Notes under the pieces: generated by a model
What the model was told of the DNA's origin: nothing
Databases searched by the model: none
The model's input: the letters and a program-made list of their open reading frames with translations, nothing else
Shown: piece by piece, positions 17,646 to 27,040 of the stretch
How positions within the stretch are numbered: position 1 is the first letter of the stretch
How the letters are laid out: the number at the start of each line of letters is the position of its first letter
Source: Bacteroidetes bacterium HGW-Bacteroidetes-5
Lineage (GTDB): Bacteria > Bacteroidota > Bacteroidia > Bacteroidales > UBA932
Assembly: GCA_002842515.1 (NCBI GenBank)
Contig: PHDC01000001.1
Location: 1,798,001 to 1,862,000, forward strand
Length of the DNA stretch: 64,000 bases
Reading direction: 5' to 3'
Position numbers and translations under genes: made by a program

Positions 17646-19196
17646 ATGAATCTATTAAAAAGAAAAGTTTCTGAATTGCAGGAGAGAACCGCCAAGGCCC
17701 TTCAGGGTGGAGGCGAGAAAGCTATTGCAAAGCAGATAGCAATGGGAAAGCTTCCTGCAAGGGAGCGTATCAGTCAGTTGCTGGATCCAGGGTCATTTTA
17801 TGAATATGACCTCTTTATAGAGCACGAAGCCAGAGAATTTGGTATGGAGGGCAAAGATCTTGCGGGAGACGGTGTAGTTATCGGGACAGGCACAATCAAT
17901 GGCAAATCTATAGCGATTTTTGCACAGGATTTTACCGTTGCAGGGGGCTCTTTGGGGCTGATGCACGCCAGAAAAATTACAAAAATTATGGACTACGCTC
18001 TTCGGATGCGTATTCCGTTGATCGGAATAAATGACTCCGGAGGAGCTCGTATTCAGGAGGGGGTTAACTCCCTTGCCGGCTACGGAGAGATCTTCTTTCG
18101 CAACACCCTTGCCAGCGGTGTTATCCCACAGCTCTCGGTAATTTTAGGGCCGTGTGCGGGAGGTGCAGTCTATTCACCTGCCCTTACAGATTTTGTATTT
18201 GTGGTGGACAAAATTTCTAAGATGTTCATAACAGGGCCGGAGGTTATTAAGTCGGTTCTGGGCGAGGAGATAGATATGGAGACTCTCGGCGGAGCAAGAG
18301 TTCACAGTGAAACAACCGGAAACGCACACTTTTTTGCAAACAGCGAGACTGAGTGCTTCGAGCAGATAAAAACTCTGCTGGAGTATATACCTGCTCATAA
18401 TGAGTGTAACTGCAACTGTGAAAAGGCTTGTGAGCCGGACACAAAAAAATACGATATTGAGAAGATTGTACCTGTAGACCCTACAAAACCTTATGATGTA
18501 CGAGATGTTATTAAATCTCTTACAGATGGTTCAAAATTCTTTGAGGTACAGCAAATGTGGGCAGCCAACATAGTTGTGGGATTTGGCCGTATAGCCGGCC
18601 GTAGTGTGGGGTTTGTATGTAACCAGCCAATGGTTCTTGCAGGAGTTCTGGACTGCGACTCAAGCGATAAAGCTGCACGATTTATCCTTTTCTGCGACGC
18701 ATTCAACATCCCGATTGTAACTCTTGAAGATCTTCCGGGCTATCTGCCGGGTGTAGACCAGGAGCACGCAGGTGTTATCCGTCACGGAGCAAAACTGCTC
18801 TATGCATATAGCGAGGCAACCGTTCCAAAGGTTACAATAATACTTAGAAAAGCATACGGCGGTGGTTACATCGCAATGAACTCCCGCCACCTGAGGGCAG
18901 ACTTTGTATTTGCCTGGCCGCTGGCAGAGATTGCCGTTATGGGGCCTGAGGGCGCTGCAAATATTATCTTCAAGAAGGAGATTATGGAGGCAGAGGATCC
19001 GGATGCTATGAGAAAACTCAAAGTGGAGGAGTACAAACAAAAGTTTGCCAACCCTTATGTGGCAGCTGCCAAAGGGTATATAGACGCAGTAATTGACCCT
19101 GCAGAGACACGAAGATATCTGATTCATTCGTTTGAAGTATCTGCCAATAAAATTGTTAAAAGGCCTTCAAAGAAGCACGGCATTCCACCATTTTAA
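17646..19196 (+). CDS. Acyl-CoA carboxylase beta (carboxyltransferase) subunit
   Basis: A roughly 516-residue carboxyltransferase of the propionyl-CoA carboxylase/methylmalonyl-CoA decarboxylase beta family. N- and C-terminal crotonase-like domains show GGSLGLMHARKITKIMDYAL, INDSGGARIQEGV, GPCAGGAVYSPAL, and in the second half LPGYLPGVDQEHAGVIRHGAKLLYAY in pieces and GGGYIAMNSRHL. ATG 17646 is chosen because an upstream TTG at 17622 lies inside the -7 box. Between the two halves the linker has an unusual Cys cluster (C254, C256, C258, C262). The biotin carrier gene follows 52 bp downstream; no biotin carboxylase or membrane decarboxylase gene is present. Confidence 0.93.
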   Translation: MNLLKRKVSELQERTAKALQGGGEKAIAKQIAMGKLPARERISQLLDPGSFYEYDLFIEHEAREFGMEGKDLAGDGVVIGTGTINGKSIAIFAQDFTVAGGSLGLMHARKITKIMDYALRMRIPLIGINDSGGARIQEGVNSLAGYGEIFFRNTLASGVIPQLSVILGPCAGGAVYSPALTDFVFVVDKISKMFITGPEVIKSVLGEEIDMETLGGARVHSETTGNAHFFANSETECFEQIKTLLEYIPAHNECNCNCEKACEPDTKKYDIEKIVPVDPTKPYDVRDVIKSLTDGSKFFEVQQMWAANIVVGFGRIAGRSVGFVCNQPMVLAGVLDCDSSDKAARFILFCDAFNIPIVTLEDLPGYLPGVDQEHAGVIRHGAKLLYAYSEATVPKVTIILRKAYGGGYIAMNSRHLRADFVFAWPLAEIAVMGPEGAANIIFKKEIMEAEDPDAMRKLKVEEYKQKFANPYVAAAKGYIDAVIDPAETRRYLIHSFEVSANKIVKRPSKKHGIPPF

Positions 19197-19248
19197 TGGA
19201 GTGTCAGTTTTTTAGAGAATCCGTTCAACTTTTTTAATAAGATAAAGA

Positions 19249-19812
19249 ATGAAAATGTCAGAAAAGAGAGACTTGGTCAAAAAGAGATTGAAGGCCAAGG
19301 AGAAAGAGCTTGAAAAAAAGAGGAAAGAGGATGAGAAAATTGCAAAAAAGCTTAAGAAGGAGGAGAAGAGATTAAGCAAGGAGCAGAGCAAAAATCATTC
19401 AAAAACCCCAAAAGCACACTCTGAGAAGCAGGAGAAGATAAAATATGATATTCTCCAGATTTTCACCGATGCCAGAAAGTACAAAACTACATATACAAAG
19501 AAGTATATAAATAGGGTTCCCTGGAAAAGACCGGACCCTCAGGAGATTAAATCCATTATACCGGGTGTTGTTACCTCCCTGGAGGTTAAAGTTGGAGATC
19601 ACGTACAAAAGGGCGACCACATAATGACCTTTGAGGCTATGAAGATGCTAAACCTGGTGCTTGCTCCATTTGACGGCGTGGTTGAGACCATTCTTGTAAA
19701 GGAGGGAGAGAAGGTGCCAAAGGGCGGCTTGATGATCTACCTAAAGTCGGACCGGGAGTTTGATATAACCGAAGATTTTGTTACTTCCGACGATCTAGGT
19801 CTAGTCGAATAA
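19249..19812 (+). CDS. Biotin carboxyl carrier protein with charged coiled-coil extension
   Basis: A 187-residue biotin carrier. The C-terminal 85 residues are a biotinyl domain: IIPGVVTSLEVKVGDHVQKGD, then EAMKM with the biotinylated lysine at residue 132, then PFDGVVETILVKEGEKV. The first 65 residues are almost entirely Lys/Glu/Arg and predicted to be a long coiled coil (KEKELEKKRKEDEKIAKKLKK), unlike the Pro/Ala-rich linkers usual in such carriers. It probably serves the carboxyltransferase encoded just upstream. The 3' end overlaps the end of the convergent rodA gene by 32 bp. A start at 19255 is also possible. Confidence 0.9.
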   Translation: MKMSEKRDLVKKRLKAKEKELEKKRKEDEKIAKKLKKEEKRLSKEQSKNHSKTPKAHSEKQEKIKYDILQIFTDARKYKTTYTKKYINRVPWKRPDPQEIKSIIPGVVTSLEVKVGDHVQKGDHIMTFEAMKMLNLVLAPFDGVVETILVKEGEKVPKGGLMIYLKSDREFDITEDFVTSDDLGLVE

Positions 19813-21208
19813 AGATAAAGAGAAAGAGCGTAAAGCTCCATAAAGAGGATCCCCCGTAGCTCACAAAGGGCAGGGGGATTCCTATTACCGGCATAATGCC
19901 AATAGTCATTCCGATATTTATAAAGAAGTGCAAAAACATAATTGATGCCAGTGAGTATCCGTATACACGGTTAAAGGTATCTTTCTGTTTTTCCGCCAGG
20001 TTGTAGATTCGGATAATCATAAAGAGATAGAGAAATATTAAGAAGGAAGAGCCCACAAAACCCCACTCCTCGCCAACTGTGCAAAATATAAAATCTGTAC
20101 TCTGCTCCGGCACAAAGTTGAATTTTGTCTGAGTACCCTGAAGAAAACCCTTTCCCCAAAAACCACCTGAGCCGATTGCGATTTTGGACTGGTGAACATT
20201 ATATCCTGCACCTTTGAGGTCTACATTGATTCCCAGCAGATTCTCAATTCTGGCTCTCTGGTGATCCTTTAAAATCCGCTCGAAGAAAAATTCAACCGAA
20301 AATATTAGTATAACTGCCAAAACAAAACTGAGAGCAATGTTTTGGTAGAGTTTGAACTTGGATTTTATGGCAGAGATAATGTGCAGTAATAGGAGCGGCA
20401 CTATAATCGTAGATAGCCAGAAAACATCTGGCAGATCTATTTTTTGGGAGATTGCGGGAATATCTCCCATCCGGGGTGAGAGAATCATTAAGGGCAAAAG
20501 TGCTGCCAGCCCCAAAAGGTGAACAATTGCTCTGCGGGAAAGAACTCCTCTGGCGATAACCATTATGGAGGTAAGCACAATAACCGCAACAAACGGAGAG
20601 GAGCTTAGTGTAATAAGAAAGAGCAGAATGGCCATAATTCCGAGTGAGATATACCATCCGCTCAACCCCTCACGGTATAACATTAAGATAAAGGCACCAT
20701 AGATAAGGGCAGATCCGGTCTCTTTTTGCATCACAATAATTGCCATAGGAATCAAAATTATGAGCGCAATTTTTGCATATCCCTCAATAGACTTGAACCT
20801 AAAGTTGTAGCCACTCATAAGAGACGCAAGAGCCATTGTGGTGGCAATCTTGGAGATCTCTGCCGGCTGGAATCTTACAGGACCAAATTCAAACCAGGAG
20901 TTTGAACCGTTTACCTCTATTCCCAGAAAGATTACCGCTAAAAGCAGAAGCAGACTTCCCCCGTAAATAAGCCAGGCCAGAGTGCTGTAAATCTTGGGGT
21001 CTATTACAAACAGCACAATAAAAGCTATAACCACAGAGGTCACGATCCATATAAACTGCATTCCGTAACGCTGTGTAATATCCAGTATATGGCCGTGCTC
21101 CTCGTCGTAAACGGCAGAGAAGATGCTCACCCACCCTATTAACATTAGAATCAGATAGCAGAGTATCAGTTGCCAGTCCAGTTGTTTATACTCATTACCG
21201 CGAATCAT
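19781..21208 (-). CDS. rodA: Rod-shape determining peptidoglycan polymerase RodA
   Basis: RodA polymerises glycan strands from lipid II during lateral wall growth, with PBP2 as its transpeptidase partner. The 475-residue SEDS protein has about ten membrane segments and the family motifs: RFQPAEISKIATTMALASLMS, the region QSKIAIGSGGFWGKGFLQGTQTKFNFVPEQSTDFIF in pieces, and IGIPLPFVSYGGSSLW. It is longer than E. coli RodA because of a middle extracytoplasmic insert. It is the last gene of the operon; its start overlaps mrdA by 4 bp. Confidence 0.95.
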   Translation of the reverse strand: MIRGNEYKQLDWQLILCYLILMLIGWVSIFSAVYDEEHGHILDITQRYGMQFIWIVTSVVIAFIVLFVIDPKIYSTLAWLIYGGSLLLLLAVIFLGIEVNGSNSWFEFGPVRFQPAEISKIATTMALASLMSGYNFRFKSIEGYAKIALIILIPMAIIVMQKETGSALIYGAFILMLYREGLSGWYISLGIMAILLFLITLSSSPFVAVIVLTSIMVIARGVLSRRAIVHLLGLAALLPLMILSPRMGDIPAISQKIDLPDVFWLSTIIVPLLLLHIISAIKSKFKLYQNIALSFVLAVILIFSVEFFFERILKDHQRARIENLLGINVDLKGAGYNVHQSKIAIGSGGFWGKGFLQGTQTKFNFVPEQSTDFIFCTVGEEWGFVGSSFLIFLYLFMIIRIYNLAEKQKDTFNRVYGYSLASIMFLHFFINIGMTIGIMPVIGIPLPFVSYGGSSLWSFTLFLFIFIRLDLDRRK

Positions 21209-23040
21209 CGTACTGTTGTATTACCGATTAAATCCCCCTGTAAAATAAATGCCTCCATATCTTTTCTCTCAATTTTTCTTGTGAGATACATCTCAGTTAA
21301 AAGAGAGGCAATAGGTGCAGCCCAGGTTGCCCCAAAACCTGCATTCTCTATATAGGCAACAATGGCTATTTTGGGGTTATCTCTTGGAGCAAAGCAGATA
21401 AAAACAGAGTGGTCTTTGCCGTGAGGGTTTTGCGCCGTTCCCGTTTTACCGCAAATATCAAGACCCTTGACCGCCACTCTGGAGGCTGTGGCACCGGATC
21501 CAGGAGGCGAGTTAACGGCAAGGAACATCCCCTCAATTATCTTCTCAAAATTGGCAGTGCTCACCTTGGTATAGTTTTTCTCCCTGTACTCTGTATTTAT
21601 GAGGGTGTCCGGAGAGCCTCTCACAACGTGAGGAACAATATAGTACCCTCTGTTTGCTACTGTTGCCGCAAAATTTGCAAGGTGAAGCGGTGTTGTCCCT
21701 ATCTCTCCCTGTCCAATGGCAAGAGAGATTATAGAGAGAGATTTCCATTTGTCTTTGCCGTGAATTTTATCATAAGTACCTGTAGAGGGGAGTGTTCCTC
21801 CCTGCTCTGCCGGGAAATCGGTCCCAAGTTTTTTCCCAAACCCAAAGCTCTCCACCATCTCTTTCCACCGTATAAAACCCTCTGTTACACTTGAGTATTT
21901 AGGGTTGTCGATAATATTACGGAAAACGTGGCAGTAGTATGTGTTGCAGGACATCATAATAGAGCGGGTAAGGTCTGTAGGAGAGGGGTGAGGGTGGCAG
22001 GCAACACCTCTGCCTACGTGGTACCCTCCGCTGCAGGAGTATCGTGTATCTGAATCCAGAACACCCTCTTCAAGCCCTACCAGGGCATTTACCAGCTTAA
22101 AAACAGAGCCCGGCGGGTATGGCGACATTACCGCCCGGTTGAAGAGCGGCTTAAGCGGATCGTTTACCAGTTCGCTGTAATACTTGTTTATGGTGGCAAG
22201 CTTAGTAACATCTATTCCCGGGCTTGATACCAGAGTGAGAATCTCACCGGTTGAGGGCTCTATTGCCACCAGACTGCCAATTTTATTTCTCATTAGCAGC
22301 TCTCCGTACTGTTGCAGCTCGGCATCTATGGTGCTGATGATACTCATTCCCGGAACAGCTTCCAGGTCATATTTACCATCCGCAAAACTTGATTTTACCT
22401 GGTTGTGCACATCGCGAAGAAAGATGTTATGCCCCTTTTTACCCTTTAGTACCTCTTCGTAAGATTGCTCGATGCCGGTCTTGCCAATATAGTCACCCCT
22501 GCGATATTCGGGGTTTTTTCTCAGGAAAGATGTATCTGCCTCTGTAATGTACCCGAGCAGATTTGCTCCCGAGTTATAAGGATAGTTTCGTATGGTTCGG
22601 GAAACGGCACTAAAGCCGGGAAACTTGTATGCCTTCTCCAGAAAAATTGTATACTGTATGCTAGTCGCCTGCTTTACAAACGGCATTGACTGGAACCCGA
22701 TTCTGCGCCGGTTTTTCCTGTACTCCTTTAGCTTACCTCTTACCTCAAGATAGTCCAAGTCGAAAATATTGCATAGGTCAAGAGTGTCGAATGGCTTAAC
22801 CTCGTAAGGGGTTATCATTATGTCGTAGGCCGTTTCGTTTCCTGCAAGGATCTTTTTATTGCGGTCCATTATAAGACCCCTGGCGGGATAGCGCACATCG
22901 TATCTGTATGCGTTGTTCTCTGCCGTAACTTTATACTCCTCGTCAAGTATCTGAAGGTAAAAGAGCTGAACAAGAAAAACCAGAGCTATAACAATAACCC
23001 CAAGAATCAATATGTTTTTCTTTCCCAGGTCAAATGCCAT
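21205..23040 (-). CDS. mrdA: Penicillin-binding protein 2 (elongation-specific transpeptidase)
   Basis: A 611-residue class B PBP that cross-links peptidoglycan made by RodA. One N-terminal transmembrane helix (ILILGVIVIALVFLVQLFYL) is followed by the dimerisation domain (RYPARGLIMDRNKKILAGN). The transpeptidase domain has the active-site PPGSVFK, the SCN motif MSCNTYYCHVF, and the CGKTGTAQNPHG box. Coupling to rodA by a 4-bp overlap and to mreD by an 11-bp gap supports a single elongasome operon. Confidence 0.95.
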   Translation of the reverse strand: MAFDLGKKNILILGVIVIALVFLVQLFYLQILDEEYKVTAENNAYRYDVRYPARGLIMDRNKKILAGNETAYDIMITPYEVKPFDTLDLCNIFDLDYLEVRGKLKEYRKNRRRIGFQSMPFVKQATSIQYTIFLEKAYKFPGFSAVSRTIRNYPYNSGANLLGYITEADTSFLRKNPEYRRGDYIGKTGIEQSYEEVLKGKKGHNIFLRDVHNQVKSSFADGKYDLEAVPGMSIISTIDAELQQYGELLMRNKIGSLVAIEPSTGEILTLVSSPGIDVTKLATINKYYSELVNDPLKPLFNRAVMSPYPPGSVFKLVNALVGLEEGVLDSDTRYSCSGGYHVGRGVACHPHPSPTDLTRSIMMSCNTYYCHVFRNIIDNPKYSSVTEGFIRWKEMVESFGFGKKLGTDFPAEQGGTLPSTGTYDKIHGKDKWKSLSIISLAIGQGEIGTTPLHLANFAATVANRGYYIVPHVVRGSPDTLINTEYREKNYTKVSTANFEKIIEGMFLAVNSPPGSGATASRVAVKGLDICGKTGTAQNPHGKDHSVFICFAPRDNPKIAIVAYIENAGFGATWAAPIASLLTEMYLTRKIERKDMEAFILQGDLIGNTTVR

Positions 23041-23051
23041 CGTTTCTAATT

Positions 23052-23564
23052 TTAACGCCAGTTTTTATAAAAGAGACCAAATTCGATTAATAGAATAATG
23101 AGCGTGTTTACAAACAGGCTGATTAACATCCTTGGCAAGTTATAAATAAAATGGGTAACTCCGAAACTCTCTGCCAAAGAGATGGCAGTATGGTGTATGA
23201 GTAGTGCAGATAAAATATATACCCCAAAACGGATTAGCCCAAGCTCTCTCAGGCCGGGCCTTGACTGAGTGTCAAGTTCCCCTTTACGACTTACAAGGCG
23301 TAGTATTCTAACCTGAAAAAGAGTCATAACCAGTGCTGCTGCACTGTTTATCCCCATTATTGAGTTTGTGAAGTAGTCTACAACCATTCCCATTGCGAAA
23401 GCCCATAACAGCAAAGAGTTCAAAGAGGTGTTTGCGGGTCGTGTAAGCAGGAAGAGAGGGTAGACAGATATAAACAGCAGAGGCCCAAAATCTATGAGAC
23501 TACTCAGAACAATCTGAGTAATTACAAAGGAGATGAATAGTATTATGTTACCTGACCGACCCAT
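23052..23564 (-). CDS. mreD: MreD-like rod shape-determining membrane protein
   Basis: A 170-residue protein of about five membrane segments, lying between mreC and mrdA. Sequence conservation in MreD is low, so the call rests mainly on position, size and topology. It contains MGMVVDYFTNSIMGINSAAALVM, reminiscent of the MreD core (G-D-F-x-x-G pattern). It overlaps the end of mreC by 17 bp. Confidence 0.82.
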   Translation of the reverse strand: MGRSGNIILFISFVITQIVLSSLIDFGPLLFISVYPLFLLTRPANTSLNSLLLWAFAMGMVVDYFTNSIMGINSAAALVMTLFQVRILRLVSRKGELDTQSRPGLRELGLIRFGVYILSALLIHHTAISLAESFGVTHFIYNLPRMLISLFVNTLIILLIEFGLFYKNWR

Positions 23565-24384
23565 TTGACCCTCTTTGTATAAAATCTAACTCGTCCTTAT
23601 TGTTATTCACCACAATGTTAACATAGTGCAGTGAGTTGAAATTCTGAAACAGCTTCACCTGAATATTGTTGTATGAGCCTTTGGTTACAGAAGATTTTCT
23701 TATCGTTCCCAAAGGGACATCCGGAGGGAACATAGAGGAGAAGCCGCTGGTTACAACGGTATCTCCAACCATAAAATCTATATGATAGGGTATCTCTTTA
23801 AGCATAGCATAGTCGCTTCGCCTCCCCTCCCAAATCATTGGACCAAATGTTCCCGAAGATTTAATCATTGCACTCACACTCTGGTTGATGTTCAGGAATG
23901 AGATGACATAAGAGTATTTGTCGGAGACGGCGGATATCACACCCACAACACCCACCGCAGAGATCACTCCCATATCTTTGCGAACTCCGTGAACCCGTCC
24001 TTTGTTGAGGATAAGATAGTTGTGTAATTTATTGGTGCTGTTGGCAATAATCTTGGCGGGGATGTATGAAAAATCTTCCGAAGGCGGGGTCTTTAACGAA
24101 AGAGAGTCCACATCTGTGTAAGTAAACGCTTTAAGCCTCTCGTTCTCCCGTAAAAGTCTAAGATTCTCCCGCACCAGCATCTCATTCACATTCTGTAGTC
24201 CGAAGTAATATTTTACTCCGGAGGCTAAACCATCCATTACAGATTTTAATTTTATAACAACACCGGATATTTTTGCCTGTTGGAATATACTCTCACTCGA
24301 TATAAAGGAGATAGATATGACCTCCAAGGTCAAAAAAAGCAAAAGTGTCGATAAAAATTTAATAACAGGAGACTTTCCCCACAT
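23548..24384 (-). CDS. mreC: Rod shape-determining protein MreC
   Basis: A 278-residue bitopic membrane protein that scaffolds PBP2/RodA in the periplasm. It has one N-terminal transmembrane helix, a coiled-coil segment (MLVRENLRLLRENERLKAF), then the beta-barrel core with YIPAKIIANSTNKLHNYLILNKG in pieces, GVISAVGVVGVI and DTVVTSGFSSMFPPDVPLG. The gene starts 6 bp after the mreB stop. Confidence 0.92.
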   Translation of the reverse strand: MWGKSPVIKFLSTLLLFLTLEVISISFISSESIFQQAKISGVVIKLKSVMDGLASGVKYYFGLQNVNEMLVRENLRLLRENERLKAFTYTDVDSLSLKTPPSEDFSYIPAKIIANSTNKLHNYLILNKGRVHGVRKDMGVISAVGVVGVISAVSDKYSYVISFLNINQSVSAMIKSSGTFGPMIWEGRRSDYAMLKEIPYHIDFMVGDTVVTSGFSSMFPPDVPLGTIRKSSVTKGSYNNIQVKLFQNFNSLHYVNIVVNNNKDELDFIQRGSNGSVR

Positions 24385-24390
24385 TTTAAA

Positions 24391-25410
24391 TTACCTCATT
24401 AAGAATGGCAGTTTGTCTGTATTTTTAAGAGCAATACTGGTTCCTTTGGCAACGGCGTGCAGAGGGTCTTCCGAGACGTGGAACTTAATATTGATCTTCT
24501 CGTACAACCTTTTGTCCAGCCCGCGAAGCAGGGCTCCGCCGCCTGTGAGGTAGATTCCGTTTTGAACAATATCTGCATAGAGCTCGGGTGGTGTCTGCTC
24601 AAGGACCTGAATAATTGCAACCTCAATTTTTGCGAGTGATTTATCAATACTGTGGGCAATCTCCTGGCTGGTTACGCTAACCTCAACCGGGTGAGCAGTC
24701 ATTAGGTTTGGACCCCTTACGGTGTAAGGCTCCGGATACTCGTCCAGTTCTGACATTGCCGCTCCCACTTTTATCTTTATATCTTCTGCAGTTAGCTCCC
24801 CAATCTTAATTGAGTGCTGCTGACGCATATATTGCTGTATTTCGTAGGTAAAGACATCTCCTGCAACCCGTATGCTCTGGTTAATTACAATACCTCCAAG
24901 GGAGATTACGGCAATCTCGGTTGTACCACCTCCTATATCTACAACCATATTTCCGGTGGGTGCCTCTACATCGATTCCGATACCGATTGCTGCAGCCATT
25001 GGCTCATAGATTAAAAAGACATCTCTCCCGCCGGCGTGCTCTGCCGAGTCTCTAACGGCACGAATCTCTACCTCTGTACTTCCTGAAGGAATACATACCA
25101 CCATCTTTAGACTTGGAGTGAAAAAGGAGTTCCTGTAGTTAATCATCTTTATAAAACCCCGTATCATCTGCTCTGCAGCATTAAAGTCGGCAATTACCCC
25201 ATCCCGGAGCGGTCTTATAGTCTTTATGTTTGCGTGGGTCTTCCCGTGCATCATACGGGCCTTTTGCCCGAATGCGATGGGTTTGCCGGTGTTCTGGTCT
25301 ATTGCCACGATAGAGGGTTCATCGACAACAATTTTGTCGTTCATCAATATTATCGTGTTGGCAGTTCCGAGGTCTATAGCCAGCTCCTGAGTCAAAAATG
25401 AAAATGCCAT
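24391..25410 (-). CDS. mreB: Actin-like rod shape protein MreB
   Basis: A 339-residue bacterial actin that orients the wall elongation machinery under the inner membrane. The nucleotide-binding motifs are clear: IDLGTANTIILMNDKIVVDEPS (phosphate 1, in part), VDIGGGTTEIAVISLGGIV (phosphate 2) and YLTGGGALLRGLDK (adenosine motif). It is the first mre gene, 31 bp after purH. Confidence 0.97.
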   Translation of the reverse strand: MAFSFLTQELAIDLGTANTIILMNDKIVVDEPSIVAIDQNTGKPIAFGQKARMMHGKTHANIKTIRPLRDGVIADFNAAEQMIRGFIKMINYRNSFFTPSLKMVVCIPSGSTEVEIRAVRDSAEHAGGRDVFLIYEPMAAAIGIGIDVEAPTGNMVVDIGGGTTEIAVISLGGIVINQSIRVAGDVFTYEIQQYMRQQHSIKIGELTAEDIKIKVGAAMSELDEYPEPYTVRGPNLMTAHPVEVSVTSQEIAHSIDKSLAKIEVAIIQVLEQTPPELYADIVQNGIYLTGGGALLRGLDKRLYEKINIKFHVSEDPLHAVAKGTSIALKNTDKLPFLMR

Positions 25411-25441
25411 AATTTCTTTAGTCTATCTTGTGATTTAACAA

Positions 25442-26965
25442 TTAATGCTTAAAATGTCGTCTGTTTGTAATTACCATTGCAACTGAGTTGTTGTTGCAGT
25501 ATTCTATGCTCTCGCCATCTCTTAATGAGCCCCCGGGCTGTATAACAGCAGTAACTCCCGCCTGATGGGCAATCTCTACACAATCCGGGAACGGGAAGAA
25601 TGCATCTGATGCCATAACAGCCCCCTCGAGAGAGAATCCGAAGTTGTTTGCTTTTGTAATGGCCTGCTTAAGGGCGTCTACCCGTGATGTTTGTCCTATG
25701 CCGGAAGAGATTAGAACGGAGTTTTTGGCAAGAACAATTGCATTTGATTTGGAGTGCTTTACAATCTTGTTTGCGAAGATCATATCTTCTATCTCTTTTT
25801 CTGTTGCAACTCTTTTTGTCACAGGGATAAGAGACTCTCTCTCCTCTGTTGCAGAGTCTCTATCCTGCACCAGAACTCCCCCAAGCATACTCCTGAATTT
25901 TTTTGAGGAGCGTAAATCTGAGTTGTTTATAAGAATAATCCGGTTCTTCTTCTGGCGAAGAATCTCCAACGCCTCATCTTCATACGAAGGTGCAATTATC
26001 ACCTCAAAAAAGAGTTTGTTCATCTCCTGCGCACTTTGGGTGTCAATCTCCCTGTTGGCTATTATTATACCGCCAAAAGCAGATACAGGATCTGCTGCCA
26101 GAGCTGCCTCCCACGCTTGGGATAAGGTTTGTGCAGATGCGCAGCCGCAGGCGTTGTTGTGTTTTAGGATTGCAACCGTAATTTGGTCGAAATCCGATAT
26201 AAGTTCTATGGCAGCCTCAATGTCCAGCAGGTTGTTGTATGAGATCTCCTTGCCGTGTATCTGCTCCGGAATATCATTTGGCGACCCGTAGAAGAGAGCC
26301 GTCTGGTGAGGGTTCTCTCCGTAACGAAGAGGGGTAGAGTCTTGAATGCTCTCTTTGAATGTATCTATTGAACCCTCTCTGTTAAAATATTTGAAGATTG
26401 CAGTGTCGTAATGAGAGCTCACATTGAATGCCCAGGCAGCAAAACTTGCCCTCTCCTCAATTGAACTCACTCCAGCTTTTTCTGTGAGTATATGTGAAAG
26501 AGCGGGGTAGAGCTCTTTACACCCAACGATAATCACATCTTTATAATTTTTGGCAGCAGCTCTTATGAGAGAGATTCCGCCGATATCTATCTTCTCGATT
26601 ATCTCCTGATGCGAAGCATCCGAAGAGACATATTTCTCAAAAGGGTAGAGATCTACAATTACAAGATCTGTCTGAGGGATGTTGTACTCTTTAACCTGAG
26701 CCGCATCTGAGTCACTCTCCCTGCGAGAGAGAATACCGCCAAAGATCTTTGGATGAAGTGTTTTTACTCTCCCGCCCAGAATTGAGGGGTAGTCCGTAAT
26801 ATCCTCCACTGCTTTAACCGGAATTCCCAGTTTTGTGAGAAAATCATAGGTCCCTCCGGTTGAAAGAATCTCTATATTTAAATCATTGAGTTGCTTTGCG
26901 ATAACATCTATCCCCTCTTTATGATAAACTGAGATTAATGCTCTTTTGACTGTTCTGTTTTCCAT
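25442..26965 (-). CDS. purH: Bifunctional AICAR transformylase / IMP cyclohydrolase
   Basis: PurH performs the last two steps of IMP synthesis. The N-terminal IMP cyclohydrolase domain has RALISVYHKEGI, LSTGGTYDFLTKLGIPV and GGRVKTLHPKIFGGIL. The AICAR transformylase domain has LRYGENPHQTALFYG and KHNNACGCA. The C-terminus carries MASDAFFPFPDCVEIAHQAGV and QPGGSLRD. The 507-residue length is normal. A minus-strand TAATTTTG -7 box at 26982-26989 suggests that purH heads the operon running through mreBCD, mrdA and rodA. Confidence 0.97.
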   Translation of the reverse strand: MENRTVKRALISVYHKEGIDVIAKQLNDLNIEILSTGGTYDFLTKLGIPVKAVEDITDYPSILGGRVKTLHPKIFGGILSRRESDSDAAQVKEYNIPQTDLVIVDLYPFEKYVSSDASHQEIIEKIDIGGISLIRAAAKNYKDVIIVGCKELYPALSHILTEKAGVSSIEERASFAAWAFNVSSHYDTAIFKYFNREGSIDTFKESIQDSTPLRYGENPHQTALFYGSPNDIPEQIHGKEISYNNLLDIEAAIELISDFDQITVAILKHNNACGCASAQTLSQAWEAALAADPVSAFGGIIIANREIDTQSAQEMNKLFFEVIIAPSYEDEALEILRQKKNRIILINNSDLRSSKKFRSMLGGVLVQDRDSATEERESLIPVTKRVATEKEIEDMIFANKIVKHSKSNAIVLAKNSVLISSGIGQTSRVDALKQAITKANNFGFSLEGAVMASDAFFPFPDCVEIAHQAGVTAVIQPGGSLRDGESIEYCNNNSVAMVITNRRHFKH

Positions 26966-26981
26966 ACCCCTTAAATGGCTA

Positions 26982-27018
26982 CAAAATTACTAAAATATAC
27001 AATTAATACCTATTTTTG
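26982..27018. promoter_or_regulatory. Divergent -7 boxes for purH and ispD
   Basis: The minus-strand box TAATTTTG at 26989-26982 lies 17 bp before the purH ATG; the plus-strand box TATTTTTG at 27011-27018 lies 22 bp before the ispD ATG. Both match TAnnTTTG. Confidence 0.6.
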
Positions 27019-27040
27019 TTGATACAAAAAGATTACAGAG

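Noticed and set aside
25644-26291. 215-codon plus-strand open frame inside purH
   Set aside because: Antisense shadow of a well-supported gene, no start signals or domain.
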